Positions 11,141 to 22,413 of a stretch of DNA of 64,000 bases are shown here, piece after piece. The stretch's first letter is position 1; each line of letters starts with the position of its first letter. The position numbers and the translations under genes are program-made. Origin of the DNA: Cryptomeria japonica (lineage: Eukaryota > Streptophyta > Pinopsida > Cupressales > Cupressaceae); assembly GCF_030272615.1 (NCBI RefSeq), contig NC_081409.1, forward strand, positions 613,972,755-614,036,754, written 5' to 3'. Under the pieces are notes generated by a model that was not told where the DNA came from, searched no databases, and saw only the letters and a program-made list of their open reading frames with translations.

Positions 11141-13438
11141 ATGGCAAACATTCCAATGGAGGATCACCTTGGAGAACGTGTACGCACATTCGGACGACCG
11201 GAGGATGCAAGAGCAGCGGTATGTATCTCAAAATCCCATGTTTTGAATTTCATGAATTGTGATGGCTTACGGGACATTGCGGGACCCACAGGAGGCACCA
11301 AAATGGACATCTGCGCTTGTGTCATCTAAACGTGCGCTTGTGTATGATGTTCTGCGCTTGTGTAGGAAGACACAAGCGCAATTCACCTGACACAAGCGCA
11401 ATTTAGCTTACACAAGCGCAAGAGTTGAAAAATGACTCACTTTTGATTGGAAATGGCATGCAAATGACCTGACAAGGGGGGGAATGGGTAGGATAGGCCA
11501 ATGTAGATGAAAAAAACCCCAATTTGGACATGAAAATGAGGAAATGCAACCCATAGGAGCAAACCCTAAAACTGACAAAATGATGCCCCGATTGTGATGC
11601 AGAGTCGACAATATCCATTGATCGCACGGGAGAATCAACCGGACTGTTTCATGCTACGACATAGACTCAGGAGCACAGAGAGAGACACATTAGCTGGACT
11701 GGGATTGTATTACATCACATATATGCCCGAGATTAGGGCAAACACAGGATTGCTTACCGCATTGGCAGAGCGATGGCATTCGGAGACTTCCTCATTCCAT
11801 TTGGCGACTGGCGAGGCGACAGTGACTCTAGAGGATGTATGGCGCATCCTCCGCATTCCTATACATGGGGAGATGATAGAGTACGACCCAGTGACAGGGA
11901 GAGACACGTTATGCAGACTGTTTGAGTGTGACGCAGAGGATCTAGACATTGTCGAGAGGGAGATTCGGTGGGAGACTATGGCAGCCGAGTATGAGCAGCG
12001 ATGTGTGGTGATAGCAGTGGTGATAGCATGTCTTCTGGCAGGTGACAAACGAGGACATGGATTCCCTATTGGTTGGGGAAGAGTATTAGAGCAGATGGTG
12101 ACAGAGGGGACAGTGTATGCATGGGGACCATGTGTACTTGCTATGTTGTATTTCCAGCTGCATCAGATAGCATATCAGGGAGTGCAGACGCTGAGTTGTG
12201 GAGTGACATTGCTTCAGGTATGGGCATTTGAGCATATTGCCATATGTCGGCCGATTACAGATAGACAGGTTGTACCACACCGACCATATGTGTACAGCTA
12301 TGGTGGAGCACTGAGACAAGGTCCTTTTGGATACATATTATACTGGCGACATGAGCTAGACAGACTTAGAGAGTTCATATGGAGGCCATATCGAGATTGC
12401 CCCGGATGGTCAGATGATCATGATGAGTTACCATACTGCAGACAGGAGAGGTACTTGATTGGGCGACCAGTAAACCGTCAGAGAGTGATTGAGTTATACT
12501 TGCCAGAGAGGGTCAGACGACAGTTTGGAGAGACATAGGATGTTCCTTGGAGGACTGCATACTTTGCTCGATCTCACCGAGAGACGAGTCAGTGGGGTAG
12601 TATGATTCAGCCACGTATAGCATATGCCGACTTTGCACAGTTATAGAAGAGACAGTGGGATTGGATGTCAGATGTGGTAGATGTTGGGACTACAGAGGAG
12701 TATGAGACATGGTTCGCACAGCAACGGCCAGTGCCTTTGACCGATCCGGATATTCCAGTACTGAGGAGACAGGAGGACTTCCCACTCACAGGAGAGGAGG
12801 GAGATGATGAGGACGAGGAGGATGACGAGGATGATGAGGATGAGGGTGATGGAGATGAGGACGGAGTTGATGGAGGTGATGAGGAGGATGAGGGAGATGA
12901 TGGTGGGGAGGATGATGAGGAGCCAGACACAGCGGATCAGGAGACTTTGCAGGATATTCCCATAGAGCCAGAGATAGCTAGGACAGAGGAGATAGACATG
13001 TACAGGGCTACCATAGCGAGCTAGCAGGATTATATTGCAACATTGGAGAGACAGCATGAGTAGTTCAGAGCGGAGATAGCCAGACTCACAGAGGTGCGGG
13101 ATACAGCCATAGCTCAGGCACAGCGAGAGGGACAAAGAGTCACTGAGTTCATTGGGTCGATCAGGGATGCCAGTGCACGGGAGATGGCACAGATGCTGGT
13201 AGAGACCGGCGAGGAGAGACTGTACTGGAGGACACTATATGAGGGTGCAGTTCCACCGGAGCGGAGAGCACCTTCATATCGGGCACGATCGAGGACAGAG
13301 AGCAGGTCACGCTCCCGAAGGACATTGAGCAGCATAGGAGGGAGTGGACCGATGAGACCACCGCAGCCAGGACCAGGACCAGGTACATCATCTGCGAGAC
13401 ATGGCAGGGATGAGGAGGACAGAGGGAGCACCCAGTGA
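11141..13438 (+). pseudogene. Antisense plant mobile domain (PMD) gene carried by element C
   Basis: Exon 1 is 11141-11218 (26 codons from ATG; the frame is open back to 11117). The intron 11219-11602 is GT...AG (GTATGTATC to TTGTGATGCAG), phase 0, and joins exactly to the PMD frame at 11603. The PMD core is clear: LLTALAERWHSETSSFHL, then GEATVTLEDVWRILRIPIHG, the signature of the MAIN/MAIL1-type aminotransferase-like plant mobile domain. The same frame continues through a Trp/Tyr-rich C-terminal part, an Asp/Glu run (about 12800-12930), a coiled coil, and an Arg/Ser stretch (SRTESRSRSRRTLSS), to a stop at 13436-13438. Four internal stops (12536, 12644, 13022, 13061) are all TAG and mostly sit where Gln fits. 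PMD proteins are known both as host silencing factors and as TE cargo. Here the gene runs against the retrotransposon's own sense strand. It is broken as read, unless TAG is tolerated. Confidence 0.85.
11312..11420. repeat. Six ACACAAGCGCA motifs, three inverted and three direct
   Basis: TGCGCTTGTGT starts at 11312, 11333 and 11353. Its exact reverse complement ACACAAGCGCA starts at 11370, 11390 and 11410. Spacing is 20-21 bp except 17 bp at the turn, so the block could fold into a long hairpin. It lies in the intron of the antisense PMD gene. A matching direct cluster is at 20523-20635. Confidence 0.9.
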
Positions 13439-15847
13439 CAGAGGCACGTGCTCCATATGGCAGACAGTGGACATTATGTAGTTTGACATTATGTAGTCAG
13501 CCTGCGGGCCATACTTAGGATAGACAGTCCGATTTTGTACTCCGACATTATTATGATATGTGATATGATAGGCATCGATATGATGGATGCAATATGTTAT
13601 GACTGATGTAGTGATTTTGCTATGTATGGATGACTTATGTACTAGTTTATGAACATGTATGAATGCATTGTATGTACTTTGGATGTATTTATAATATGAA
13701 ATGTATAAAATGCGTGATGTGATATACGTGATGGAATGCAAATGTACTAACCACATGAATGCAGGATGCAGCATATGTGCGTGGATATCAGAGCACTAGA
13801 CCGAACCGACTATCCGACCGGACGGAAGAAATGTTAGTAAGAAGAAATGAGATAGAAGACAGTTAGAGATGATGAAAATTTGCTTTCAGTAATGCACTTT
13901 GTAGGTGAGAACCTTTATTTTTATTTAGCAAAATGGATGCGTAGCATCATGGCATTGAAGGCCAGAGCTAAAATGCAACCCTTTTTGCAAAAAACAGACA
14001 CAGCATAGACAAACGACAATCATAATCAAAAAAGAAAAGGATCATGAACCATCCCGGTCACTCTAAATCACTTAGTGACATCATCGAGCAACATAGGAAC
14101 ATGATCGAAGCCAAAGATAAATCAATAAAAAGATAAGACTCACAAATTCAAGCAAATCAAACAAACATCTTGATCTTCATTGTCAAAAGTTGAACGTGCT
14201 GATAGGACGATCATGCTGTCTGGTTTCAGGAAATGCGGTACCCCGTCTAAGACAGGACACAGTCTGGTTTCGAGTATACCACACCCTGTATAAGACCCAT
14301 GATAATGTGACAAGGACAAATGAATTGAAGACAATGTTCGGCTGATAAGACAAATGTGATCAGTTTGAGTGTTTGAGTTGATTGAAAGAGTTCATCTTTT
14401 AACGCATGATTTCATTAAAGCACAGTGTTTGGTTGCAAATTGTTGGATGTATACTTAGTGATCTGTCTATGCACAAAGGGAATACTTTATTGCAAAATGT
14501 TTGTTTTTGGGAGTTTGGAGTTTTACAATTTTTTTTTTGTGTTCATTTTTTTCAGGACTTTATTTGATTTTTAGAGATTTTTTTCAGGACATTTTTCGAT
14601 TTTTATGGATTTCTTCAGGACATTTTTGGATTTTTTTGGAATTTTTTAGGACATTATTTGATTTTTTTGGAATTTTTTCAGGACATTTTTGGATTTTTAG
14701 GGATTTTCATTTTTTCAATTTTTAGATATTTTTTCAGGACTTTATTTCATTTTTTAAGACTTTTTTCAGGACATTTTTGGATTTTTTATGAATTTTTTCA
14801 TGACATTTTGAGATTTTTATGAATTTTTTCAGGACATTTTGAGATTTTTTTTTTTGATTTTTATGACTTTTTCAAATTTTGCCCCCAGTGTCTAGCAAGG
14901 CAAGGAATATGACAGGTGAATAAATAGGCTTGCTGAAATAATGATGGATAGAGGAAAGACAAAGGCCTTTTATTATGGAGACAATATGGATGCAATTTCC
15001 AAGAGCTATTGCATGATGGGACCAGAGAATGGATATGACAATGTAAAGCAGTAACATGGCATGAGGGACATGTCAAGAGGTTTTTGAAACCATGTTTAAA
15101 TTTTGTGTCCTTATGTCAGATCAAGATCAAGGAATGAAAAAGAATGTATGGATAGTGATAAGAGATGGATAGGATAAGCAAGACCAAGAATGGATAAAGG
15201 ACATGGACTGAAGGTCGGGATAGGATATATGATGGTGGCAAAAAGTCGCAATAAGCTAGGGAATATGGATGAAAAATAAGCAAATGGATAAATGACCAAA
15301 AGCTATGATAGACTGAAAGCTGCAAACAAGATACATGATGCTCATGACGATCCTCAGCCTTGTCAAGATCAAAGATGGAAAGGGAAAATGGACATGAGGG
15401 ATGATAGGATAATGGAGGAGTATGACATGATATGATAGGATAATGAAGGGCAATAGGATATGAAGGAGGAAACCTGCCCCCAAGTGTAGTGTGCAAGAAG
15501 TTCATAAATTACGCATGATGCCTGTTTGCCAGGTTTTCATCATGGTACTTGCCCAAGGCGCCTGTTTGCCAGGTTTTCACCAGTGGACGAATTATTTTTC
15601 TTTATTATTTTTCTTTTTTTTTTTTTGTCTTTTTTTTTTTTTTTTGTATTTTGACTTTTTCACTTTTTTTTTGTATTTTGACTTTTTCAGAAGAAGACGG
15701 ACACATGATAGGGGATGGAAGAAGGACTCAAGCGTCTTTTTATTTGGATAGTAGCCTAGAAATAAATGGACCATGACCTTTACAAGTATGCTCAAAGACG
15801 TTGGTAGGATAAGGACATGGACAATGAGATGAAACTAAGGCAATGAT
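13439..15847. other. Element C interior between the convergent PMD and sense ORFs; T-rich tandem repeat
   Basis: No gene is recognised here. 13440-13800 is ATG/TATG-rich and probably the 3' region of the PMD transcript. About 14530-14880 is a degenerate tandem array, core TTTTTTCAGGACATTTTTGG, unit roughly 30-45 bp, more than eight copies. 15480-15580 has a short duplication (GCCTGTTTGCCAGGTTTTCA, twice). 15595-15690 is poly-T/TTTGACTTTTT. Short open frames in these tracts are low-complexity artefacts. Confidence 0.6.
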
Positions 15848-18667
15848 TTATGCAAAGGATTGGACGAGAGGGATGGAAGGATGGAAAATATGCATTGGAT
15901 AATGGATAGGGTATTGGAAGAATTGGCCTTGAGTGGATGGAAATGAAGGCAAGATCAACATTGGCACACACCTTGAGGGGTGATGGACTGATGGAGGAAA
16001 GATGGATCTCAGATTGTGAGATTTTGATGAAGGAATAGCTAGGGATTTTGGGACATAAGGGCCCAAAATTGATGAAGGAGGTGATGGAGAAATAGACTTG
16101 GAATGTTTGGATGGAGGAATAGCAATTTTGGATGCCAAGTTGGATGTTTCTTTAGGCTTTTGTGCTTCAAGGAGCTTCTTAGGGATCCACATGGTTTTTG
16201 ATTTTTCATTCTTTTGTGGTTCCTTGGAGTGCATTGCTTGCACAAGGGATTTAGGAACCCATATATATTTTGACTTTGCTTTATTTTGCTCAGTGGGCCT
16301 TTGTGGCCTTTTGGATTTTTCTTTTTCTTTATAAATCATATTGTTCTTTGTTTTGACATGCCGATTATATTGGACATGTTGATCTTTGAATACATGTGGA
16401 TTTCTAGACTTATGACTTTTATGCTTGGCATCCAAATTGCTTGGAGGGGAAAAGGAATGTATGGATGGATATGAATGAAATGGAGTTCTTTTGGATTGAT
16501 GAAATTTACTCAAGGATGTGTGCCTTTGCTGATGTTGCATAGGAGATGGAGGGATATAGGGACCTAGAATGGATGGAAGCGATGATGGGGAAGGTGGACA
16601 TTTGGATTTTGACTTTGAAGGGATACCAACGCCTTGAGTGTGAGCTCTGTAGCCATGACCATTAGTATACTCTTTAACATGAAGGGGTTCTTTCTTATGG
16701 AGATCTACTCCTTTGCCTTTATAAATATCTTGACTTGTAGGAGACTCTTTTCTTTGGGACGAAGACGCGAGTCCATTATGAGGTGGATATGATATGAGAG
16801 AAATAATGAGATCTTGAAATGGATCGGATTGCACCAAAGTGGAAGAACTCATTGTTAATGTCGAGGGTTCATGAACATCTTGCACTGACACGTTAGAATC
16901 ATGAGGGGGATTAGGATCATGAGGGGGACATGGTTCAATGATAGGCTCTTCAAGAGATGGAATGGGAGAAATAATGGGATCGTCAAAAGAAATGCAATCT
17001 TGGAGTGGATATGCGGGATTAGGACGTGGAGATGGAGGAACAAGTGGATCTTGTGGAAGATTTGAAGGAATAATTTGATCTTGACAAGGAGGAAGATCAT
17101 TGGAATCCTCTTTAAAGGTGCTTTTCTCTTGACTTTTAATGGAATCATCGGAAAGAATGGAAGGGATATCTTGATCCTTCTTAGGAAGTGGAATGTCAAT
17201 GGGATTTGAAAGGACATTGTGTTCGTGAAATGGAAGGGGATCATTTGGGATTGGATGGACTGGGATATCTTGATCTTGCCCAAGGAATGGAGTGTCAATA
17301 GGACTTTGGATAGGATGGACAAGAATAGGAGAATCATCATGAGTTTCTAGGAAGATGGGGTCCTGGTCAACAATTGGATGGGATGATAAGGTTTCAGGAT
17401 CTTGATCTTGATCTATTTCAAGACACGTTTCTTTGTGCTCTAAATTATCCTCTTGACATGGGGTTGGACTTTGGATATGCATGGGGAATTTTGACAAGGA
17501 ATCAATGCTTTTGCATGTAGGAAATGCACTTTGAACATTCATGAAGGATTCTGGCAAGGAATCAATGCTTGAACATGAGGAAGAGGGACTTCGAAGGGGG
17601 TCCTCTAAAACAGGTAATGGCAATAAAGTGCATGGTGGCATTGGGTCTTGTATTTCTGCAACATGACAAGGATATATGTCACGAGTTGGATTATCTTGGC
17701 AATCAATTATGGATAGCTCTTGGATAATTTCATCCTTGGGTGTAGTGTTTGATGAGGACAATATGGAAGGTTCTTGGGAAACTTCTAAAGGTGTAGGGAT
17801 AGATGCCATTGGAGAGTCAATTTGTTTGTGAGGGGATGAGACATTGCTAGACATAGTTGTATTATTTTTATCTTCCTCAATAAACTCACTTGGTAGGTTC
17901 CTTAAGAGCATTGCAATAAAGCCACCTTTCTTTTTAGGTTTTGACATGGTTGTATTTGGAGTTTGAACTTGTTTGGCAAGAATTTGGTCCTGATCTGATG
18001 TCATGTTTTAATATTGGACTTGGTTTAATTGTTCTGACAGGTTTGACACTTGGCTTGGTGCATGTTGCAAGTTTTGTTGTTGAATGTTTGGTCGTGGTTG
18101 TTGACATTGATATGTTGATTGAACTTGAACTTGTTGATATTCCACCATCGGTTGGACTATTTGTGGACATTGTATAGTTGGTTGGACATATTGTTGAAAT
18201 TGGACCATTGGTTGTGTTGGTTGAAAATCTGATTGATAGTAAACACCTTGTTCTTGTTGTGGAGGCACATAATGTTGAAATTGATGTTGTCTCCTTTCTT
18301 GTAATTGTTTCATCATCTCTATTTGGGAGAGGAGAGCTGGTATGTCTGATCGTTCAAGAAGAGATTTTACATCAATTGGCTCAATCTTTGGATTTTGACC
18401 TGGAAATTTTCGAAACACTTTGGACATTTGTGATCTATTCTTCACAATGTTTTTCACTCTTTGTTCCAATATCTCCTGTTCTTGCGCTAGTTTCTGCTCT
18501 AGTTTTTGTATTTGGACATTTACATCATCATAAAAAGTTTGATCAATGTTGTTTTGTTGCTGGGTTGGATAGAAGTGTGATTGCATTGTCGGTTGATATG
18601 TCAAACTTTGTTGCAACATTGGTGCTTGGAACCTTGTTTCAATAAACATGTCACTATGCAAATGCAA
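15848..18667 (-). pseudogene. Element C sense ORF: Gln-rich then Pro/Ser/Asp-rich protein of unknown function
   Basis: Two open stretches in the same frame, 219 codons (18667-18008) and 718 codons (18004-15848), are separated only by TAA-AAC, so this was probably one protein of about 940 residues. The first part is Gln-rich with a predicted coiled coil (VQIQKLEQKLAQEQEILEQR). The second begins with a basic patch (KPKKKGG), becomes a long disordered Pro/Ser/Asp/Ile-rich region with repeated QDQDIP-like phrases, and ends basic with repeated GPYVP/GPYIPPSP and KSKYIWVPKSL / KTMWIPKKLL motifs. No zinc knuckle or enzyme motif is seen. It occupies the position of gag downstream of the 5' LTR and leader, so a structural role is possible. 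The function is unknown. Confidence 0.6.
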
Positions 18668-20740
18668 TATTTTTGGAATTTTTCAAGGATAGTATATGAT
18701 ATGCAACTAAATGTAAACTAGATAGATGAAAATGCAACCTATGTTTTTGGTTGTTTTTTGAAGATTTTGACAAACTTTTGAAATGCAAATCTAAAAAGAG
18801 ACCCTTAGGAAATTGAAATGATGTCTAGACCTCAAAGGACAAAAGGACCAAGTGACAAAAGGACAAGATGACAATGTCTCCCCTATATGCTTGGATACTA
18901 AGCTAGGGTTGATGAAATGACATTGATGACAAAAGAACAAAAGATTTGATAAGGTCTAGATTTCTTAACAATGACTTAGGGTTGTATCAAAGATTTGGAT
19001 TACTCAAGTATGACAAAAACCTAGTTTTGACACTATATGCAAAGAGACAATTGCTCTGATAATGACCCTAATATGATATGATAATGACTTAAGCTTAATG
19101 AAGAGACTTGGGATATGCAAATGCCAATGTATGACAATGTCCACCTAAGATGAAACCTAGGGTTTAATTATGAAATGACATTACTCTTATGCAAGAGGAT
19201 ATATGCAAATGGATGACTCTAATTGGTATGCAAAAGAAGTATGACTTAGGTGAAACCTCACTTTGATATTTGATAATGACTTTGCTAAATGCAACCTAGG
19301 ATGAACCTAAACGTGAGTGACATAAGAATTGAGACAAGTTTTTTTGACCAATGTTGGAAGATGTGTTTTGAACCTTGTTGAACTTTTGTTGGATGAATGT
19401 CTCTTGTGTTTAATCTTGTGTTGGATCAATTTGTTTTGCTCTTTGAAATGGGATGCAACTCAACTTTTGACAATCAAAGAATACAAGATGTTACAACTTA
19501 GACTCAAGACAATCATGCTCATTTCCACATTCCTTAGGGTAGGCAAAGACATTAGGTACTTGAGAGGTAGACTCATTATGAGATTCAAGGAGAATACATA
19601 GATGCTTGACCCCACGGGCTCCCCTCCATGGCACTCACTTCTCAGGGCAGCCAAGCATCAGTCCCCATGGAATCTCCCCATGGTGAACTTAGTATCTCTT
19701 CCAAGTATCCGAATTTGTCCTTCTCAAGCAACTAGAAGGGTTTTTGGCCTCTAAAAACAAGGTATGTAGTAAGGATTTCTGTTAAGCATTACTCCTTGAT
19801 GTCATGCAAGCATAATTGAGACATTAAGCCCATCAAGATACCAACAAATGTAGTCACACAAGCGCGATTTAGACCAAGAGGCCCTACTTAGATGTTGATA
19901 TGAGAAAGAGTTTCAAGGGGCATCACTTCCCAAGTAACTACAATTCCCACGTAACACTTCCTTCAAAGCTTTCGATCATCAGGTATTTGTTTATAGTGAG
20001 TTAGAATGCCAAGGAATTCTAGCCGTACTCACTTTGGGTCGTCCCCTTCTCACGATTATCACTTGCTTGCTAAAGCAAAGTGGTCAGGAAGGCAGGCCCT
20101 CTAATGGAGACAAACAATCAACAAGACAAGCATGGTATTGAAGATCTGGATTTCTGATCACCCTATGAAGGATGAGAGCATACTCTCCTACTCCAATGTC
20201 ATACTTAGAAAACAAAGCAAACAAGGGTTCATTTCCAACCTATTTAAAAAAATCACTAAGTGCCTAATTAGAAAACTCAAACACACAATTTGGTTGTTTC
20301 TCCAAGGCAACCTGCAAAACACATGTCAGAAGTTTGATTTGTAGTCTTTGACCATCGAATCTGCATAACACACGTTAGTAATTTGATTTTTAGTCTTTTT
20401 CATGCGTAAGCCAAGATCCTGCACAAATAATCAGTACCAAAATCCAAAACACAGAAAACAGAATGCAAAAACATCAAAAATTTCAAGTAAACTGCATTTT
20501 TTTACCCTCTGATCTGGACTTTACACAGGCGCAGAAGACAGGACACAAGCGCAGGTTGTCAAACACAAGCGCAAGATGTCTTGACACAGGCGCAAGACTC
20601 TTCAACACAGGCGCAAGATGCTTAACACAGGCGCAGAAGTGTCCAGAATACCCTGCACGGCCCTGTTTTTGAGTTTTTGACCTGCAAATCAGCTTAGAAG
20701 GACTCCAAAACACAGTAAGATGGTTAGAAGGTTAATATTC
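18668..20740 (-). other. Leader region of element C
   Basis: About 2.1 kb between the 5' LTR and the sense ORF. It is mostly non-coding, with many short stops on both strands. A TGACAAATGAC-like low-complexity composition runs from 18720 to 19320, and a moderately GC-rich stretch sits at 19600-19690. No gene is recognised. A motif cluster at 20523-20635 is annotated separately. Confidence 0.5.
20523..20635 (+). repeat. Six ACACARGCGCA motifs at 20-21 bp spacing
   Basis: Starts are at 20523, 20543, 20563, 20584, 20605 and 20625, alternating ACACAGGCGCA and ACACAAGCGCA with varied 9-10 bp spacers. A lone related CACACAAGCGCG lies near 19857. The cluster sits about 125 bp inside the 5' LTR, next to the primer site, where packaging signals usually lie. 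Confidence 0.9.
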
Positions 20741-20755
20741 ACGTCGGGTTCACCA
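20741..20755 (-). other. Probable primer binding site of element C
   Basis: The minus strand reads TGGTGAACCCGACGT, starting 5 bases after the 5' LTR end. A TGG start is required to pair with a tRNA CCA end. I cannot name the tRNA with confidence. Confidence 0.6.
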
Positions 20756-20760
20756 GTTAA

Positions 20761-22413
20761 TGTGGGATAGAAATTAGGATTCATCAAAAGATAAGTATAT
20801 CAATCACAACACAAGATATGATAGCTTAATCAAAGGAATACTCATGGAAATGAACCTAATTCTAAAGCACATTCAATAGAGGTATGAAAATGAAGCATTC
20901 AAAAGAAAACATTATGCAAACCAGATTCAAGATTGAATACTCCTTCCATGCGGCTCCATTGTTGTTCTTTCCTCTTCAATAGTTTTGTGGATCTCACCTA
21001 CAAGTGCTCTCACAATTGAAAGCAAAAAGCTCAAGAGTACTAGAACTAAAATTTGATAGTTTGACAGCAATTCGGATTTCAAGAAGTAATTGAAGGGGAT
21101 GATTGAAGAAAAATTATCCAATTTATAGAGAAATTGGAGAAATCACAAAATTGGCATGATGCAATTCAAATGGAAATTGCAAATCAATATGACAAATTAT
21201 GCACTTTCCATGCACAATTTGATTGATTGACAATTTGATGACAAATTATGACACATTCTATGTCAAAATTGATTGATTATCAATTATGACAATTTCATGA
21301 CAAATTGACATGCCATTCCCATGGAATTAGGAGATGAATTAGGAGGGAAAAGGAATTAGAAATTTGAAAAATTAGGAAATTGAAATTGATGACCAATTAG
21401 GAAATTGGAATTAGAAATTGATGAAAAATAGGATTTAGGAATTAGTGAATTAATTAATAATTTTTCATTTATTAATCAATTCACAAAGAAGAATAATTAG
21501 CCAATTAAATAAAGATTTAATTGTAATAAGAATACTTAGGATTAACAAGTAATTTAGTAATCCTAGAGGAAGAAATGGCGAATTAGGTTAAATGACTAAA
21601 TCATAAAACCCTAGAAGACGAATTAGAAATGCGAAAATGACAATTAGGTCTTGATTAAAGATAATTAATGTCATGATTTGATTTTGATAAATGACCAATG
21701 CGACAAAATGATTTGATTCGAGAAAATGTGCCAATTGACGAGGAACAATAACAAATTGATCCAAATTGACATAATTGAGATAGATAACGATCGATGACAA
21801 ATTGGTCGTAAAATGACAAAATCGACAAGAGGACAAGGATCGACAACAAAATGGATTGCAAGATGACAAGATTGAAGATGACCACGATCAATGACAAATC
21901 AATCGCCAAAATGACAAGATTGATAACGACCACGATCAATGACAAATTGATCGCAAGATTGAACATGACAACGATTGATGACAAATCGATCATTTAAAAT
22001 GAAAGGATTGATAAACTAATCGCCAGATGACAAGATCGAAAAGAGGACAAAAACCCTAATTAGGATTGACGATGTCCAAAATGATAAGATTGATGATAAA
22101 ATTGATAAGATTGACAGGAGGGACAAAACCCTAATTAGGATTGACGATGTCCAAAATGATGACAAATGAATACGCATATTGATGTGACAAAGTAAAATCG
22201 ATCAAAATCATGACTGGATAATGTTGTCGACAAGACCAAATTGGAAGACGAGATGATTGAAGAATGTAGAAGAATGACTCAATGTTCGCAAATGATAAAA
22301 ATCAAGTGCGTGACATAGGAGAAATGTTAATGCGACGCAAAAACCTAAAATGAGGCAATGCGCAAATGTTAAAGTATGACCTCGCAAGCGTTGACCATTT
22401 TTGGGTGTCTACA
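20761..22413 (-). repeat. LTR of element C, right copy (5' LTR on coding strand)
   Basis: Near-identical partner of 9115-10777 (about ten substitutions by eye). The probable promoter TATA box CTATAAAT on the minus strand is at 21121-21128, so transcription would start near 21090 and run leftwards through the leader. Confidence 0.95.
21121..21128 (-). promoter_or_regulatory. TATA box of element C 5' LTR
   Basis: CTATAAAT on the minus strand, in the LTR context TTCTCTATAAATTGG. The related element E has CTATAAATAG at 33694-33703 in its LTR. Confidence 0.55.

Larger units (their letters stand above)
9115..22413 (-). mobile_element. Element C: non-autonomous LTR retrotransposon with an antisense PMD gene
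   Basis: 13.3 kb, flanked by GATAT (9110-9114 and 22414-22418), with near-identical LTRs of 1663 and 1653 bp. Orientation is fixed by a purine tract complement TTTTGCCCCTCTTTG just inside the left LTR and a PBS-like TGGTGAACCCGACGT (minus strand) just inside the right LTR. The sense strand has only a Gln/Pro-rich ORF (18667-15848). No protease, reverse transcriptase, RNase H or integrase motif is visible, so the element is non-autonomous. The plus strand carries a spliced PMD gene at 11141-13438. The polarity and purine tract suggest a Ty3/gypsy relative, but lineage cannot be settled without pol. About ten substitutions and one 10-bp indel separate the LTRs, so insertion was recent. Confidence 0.92.

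Noticed and set aside
12607-12930. Minus-strand Ser-rich ORF opposite the PMD acidic region
   Set aside because: Complement of the Asp/Glu codons (GAT/GAG) of the PMD gene; low complexity only.
16098-18645. Plus-strand ORFs rich in Leu/Val/Phe over the C sense gene
   Set aside because: They are the antisense of the long minus-strand Pro/Ser/Gln ORF, broken into short pieces, without motifs.
20523-20635. Regularly spaced short repeats reminiscent of a CRISPR array
   Set aside because: The repeat is only 11 bp with 9-10 bp spacers, sits inside a plant retrotransposon and has no cas genes.
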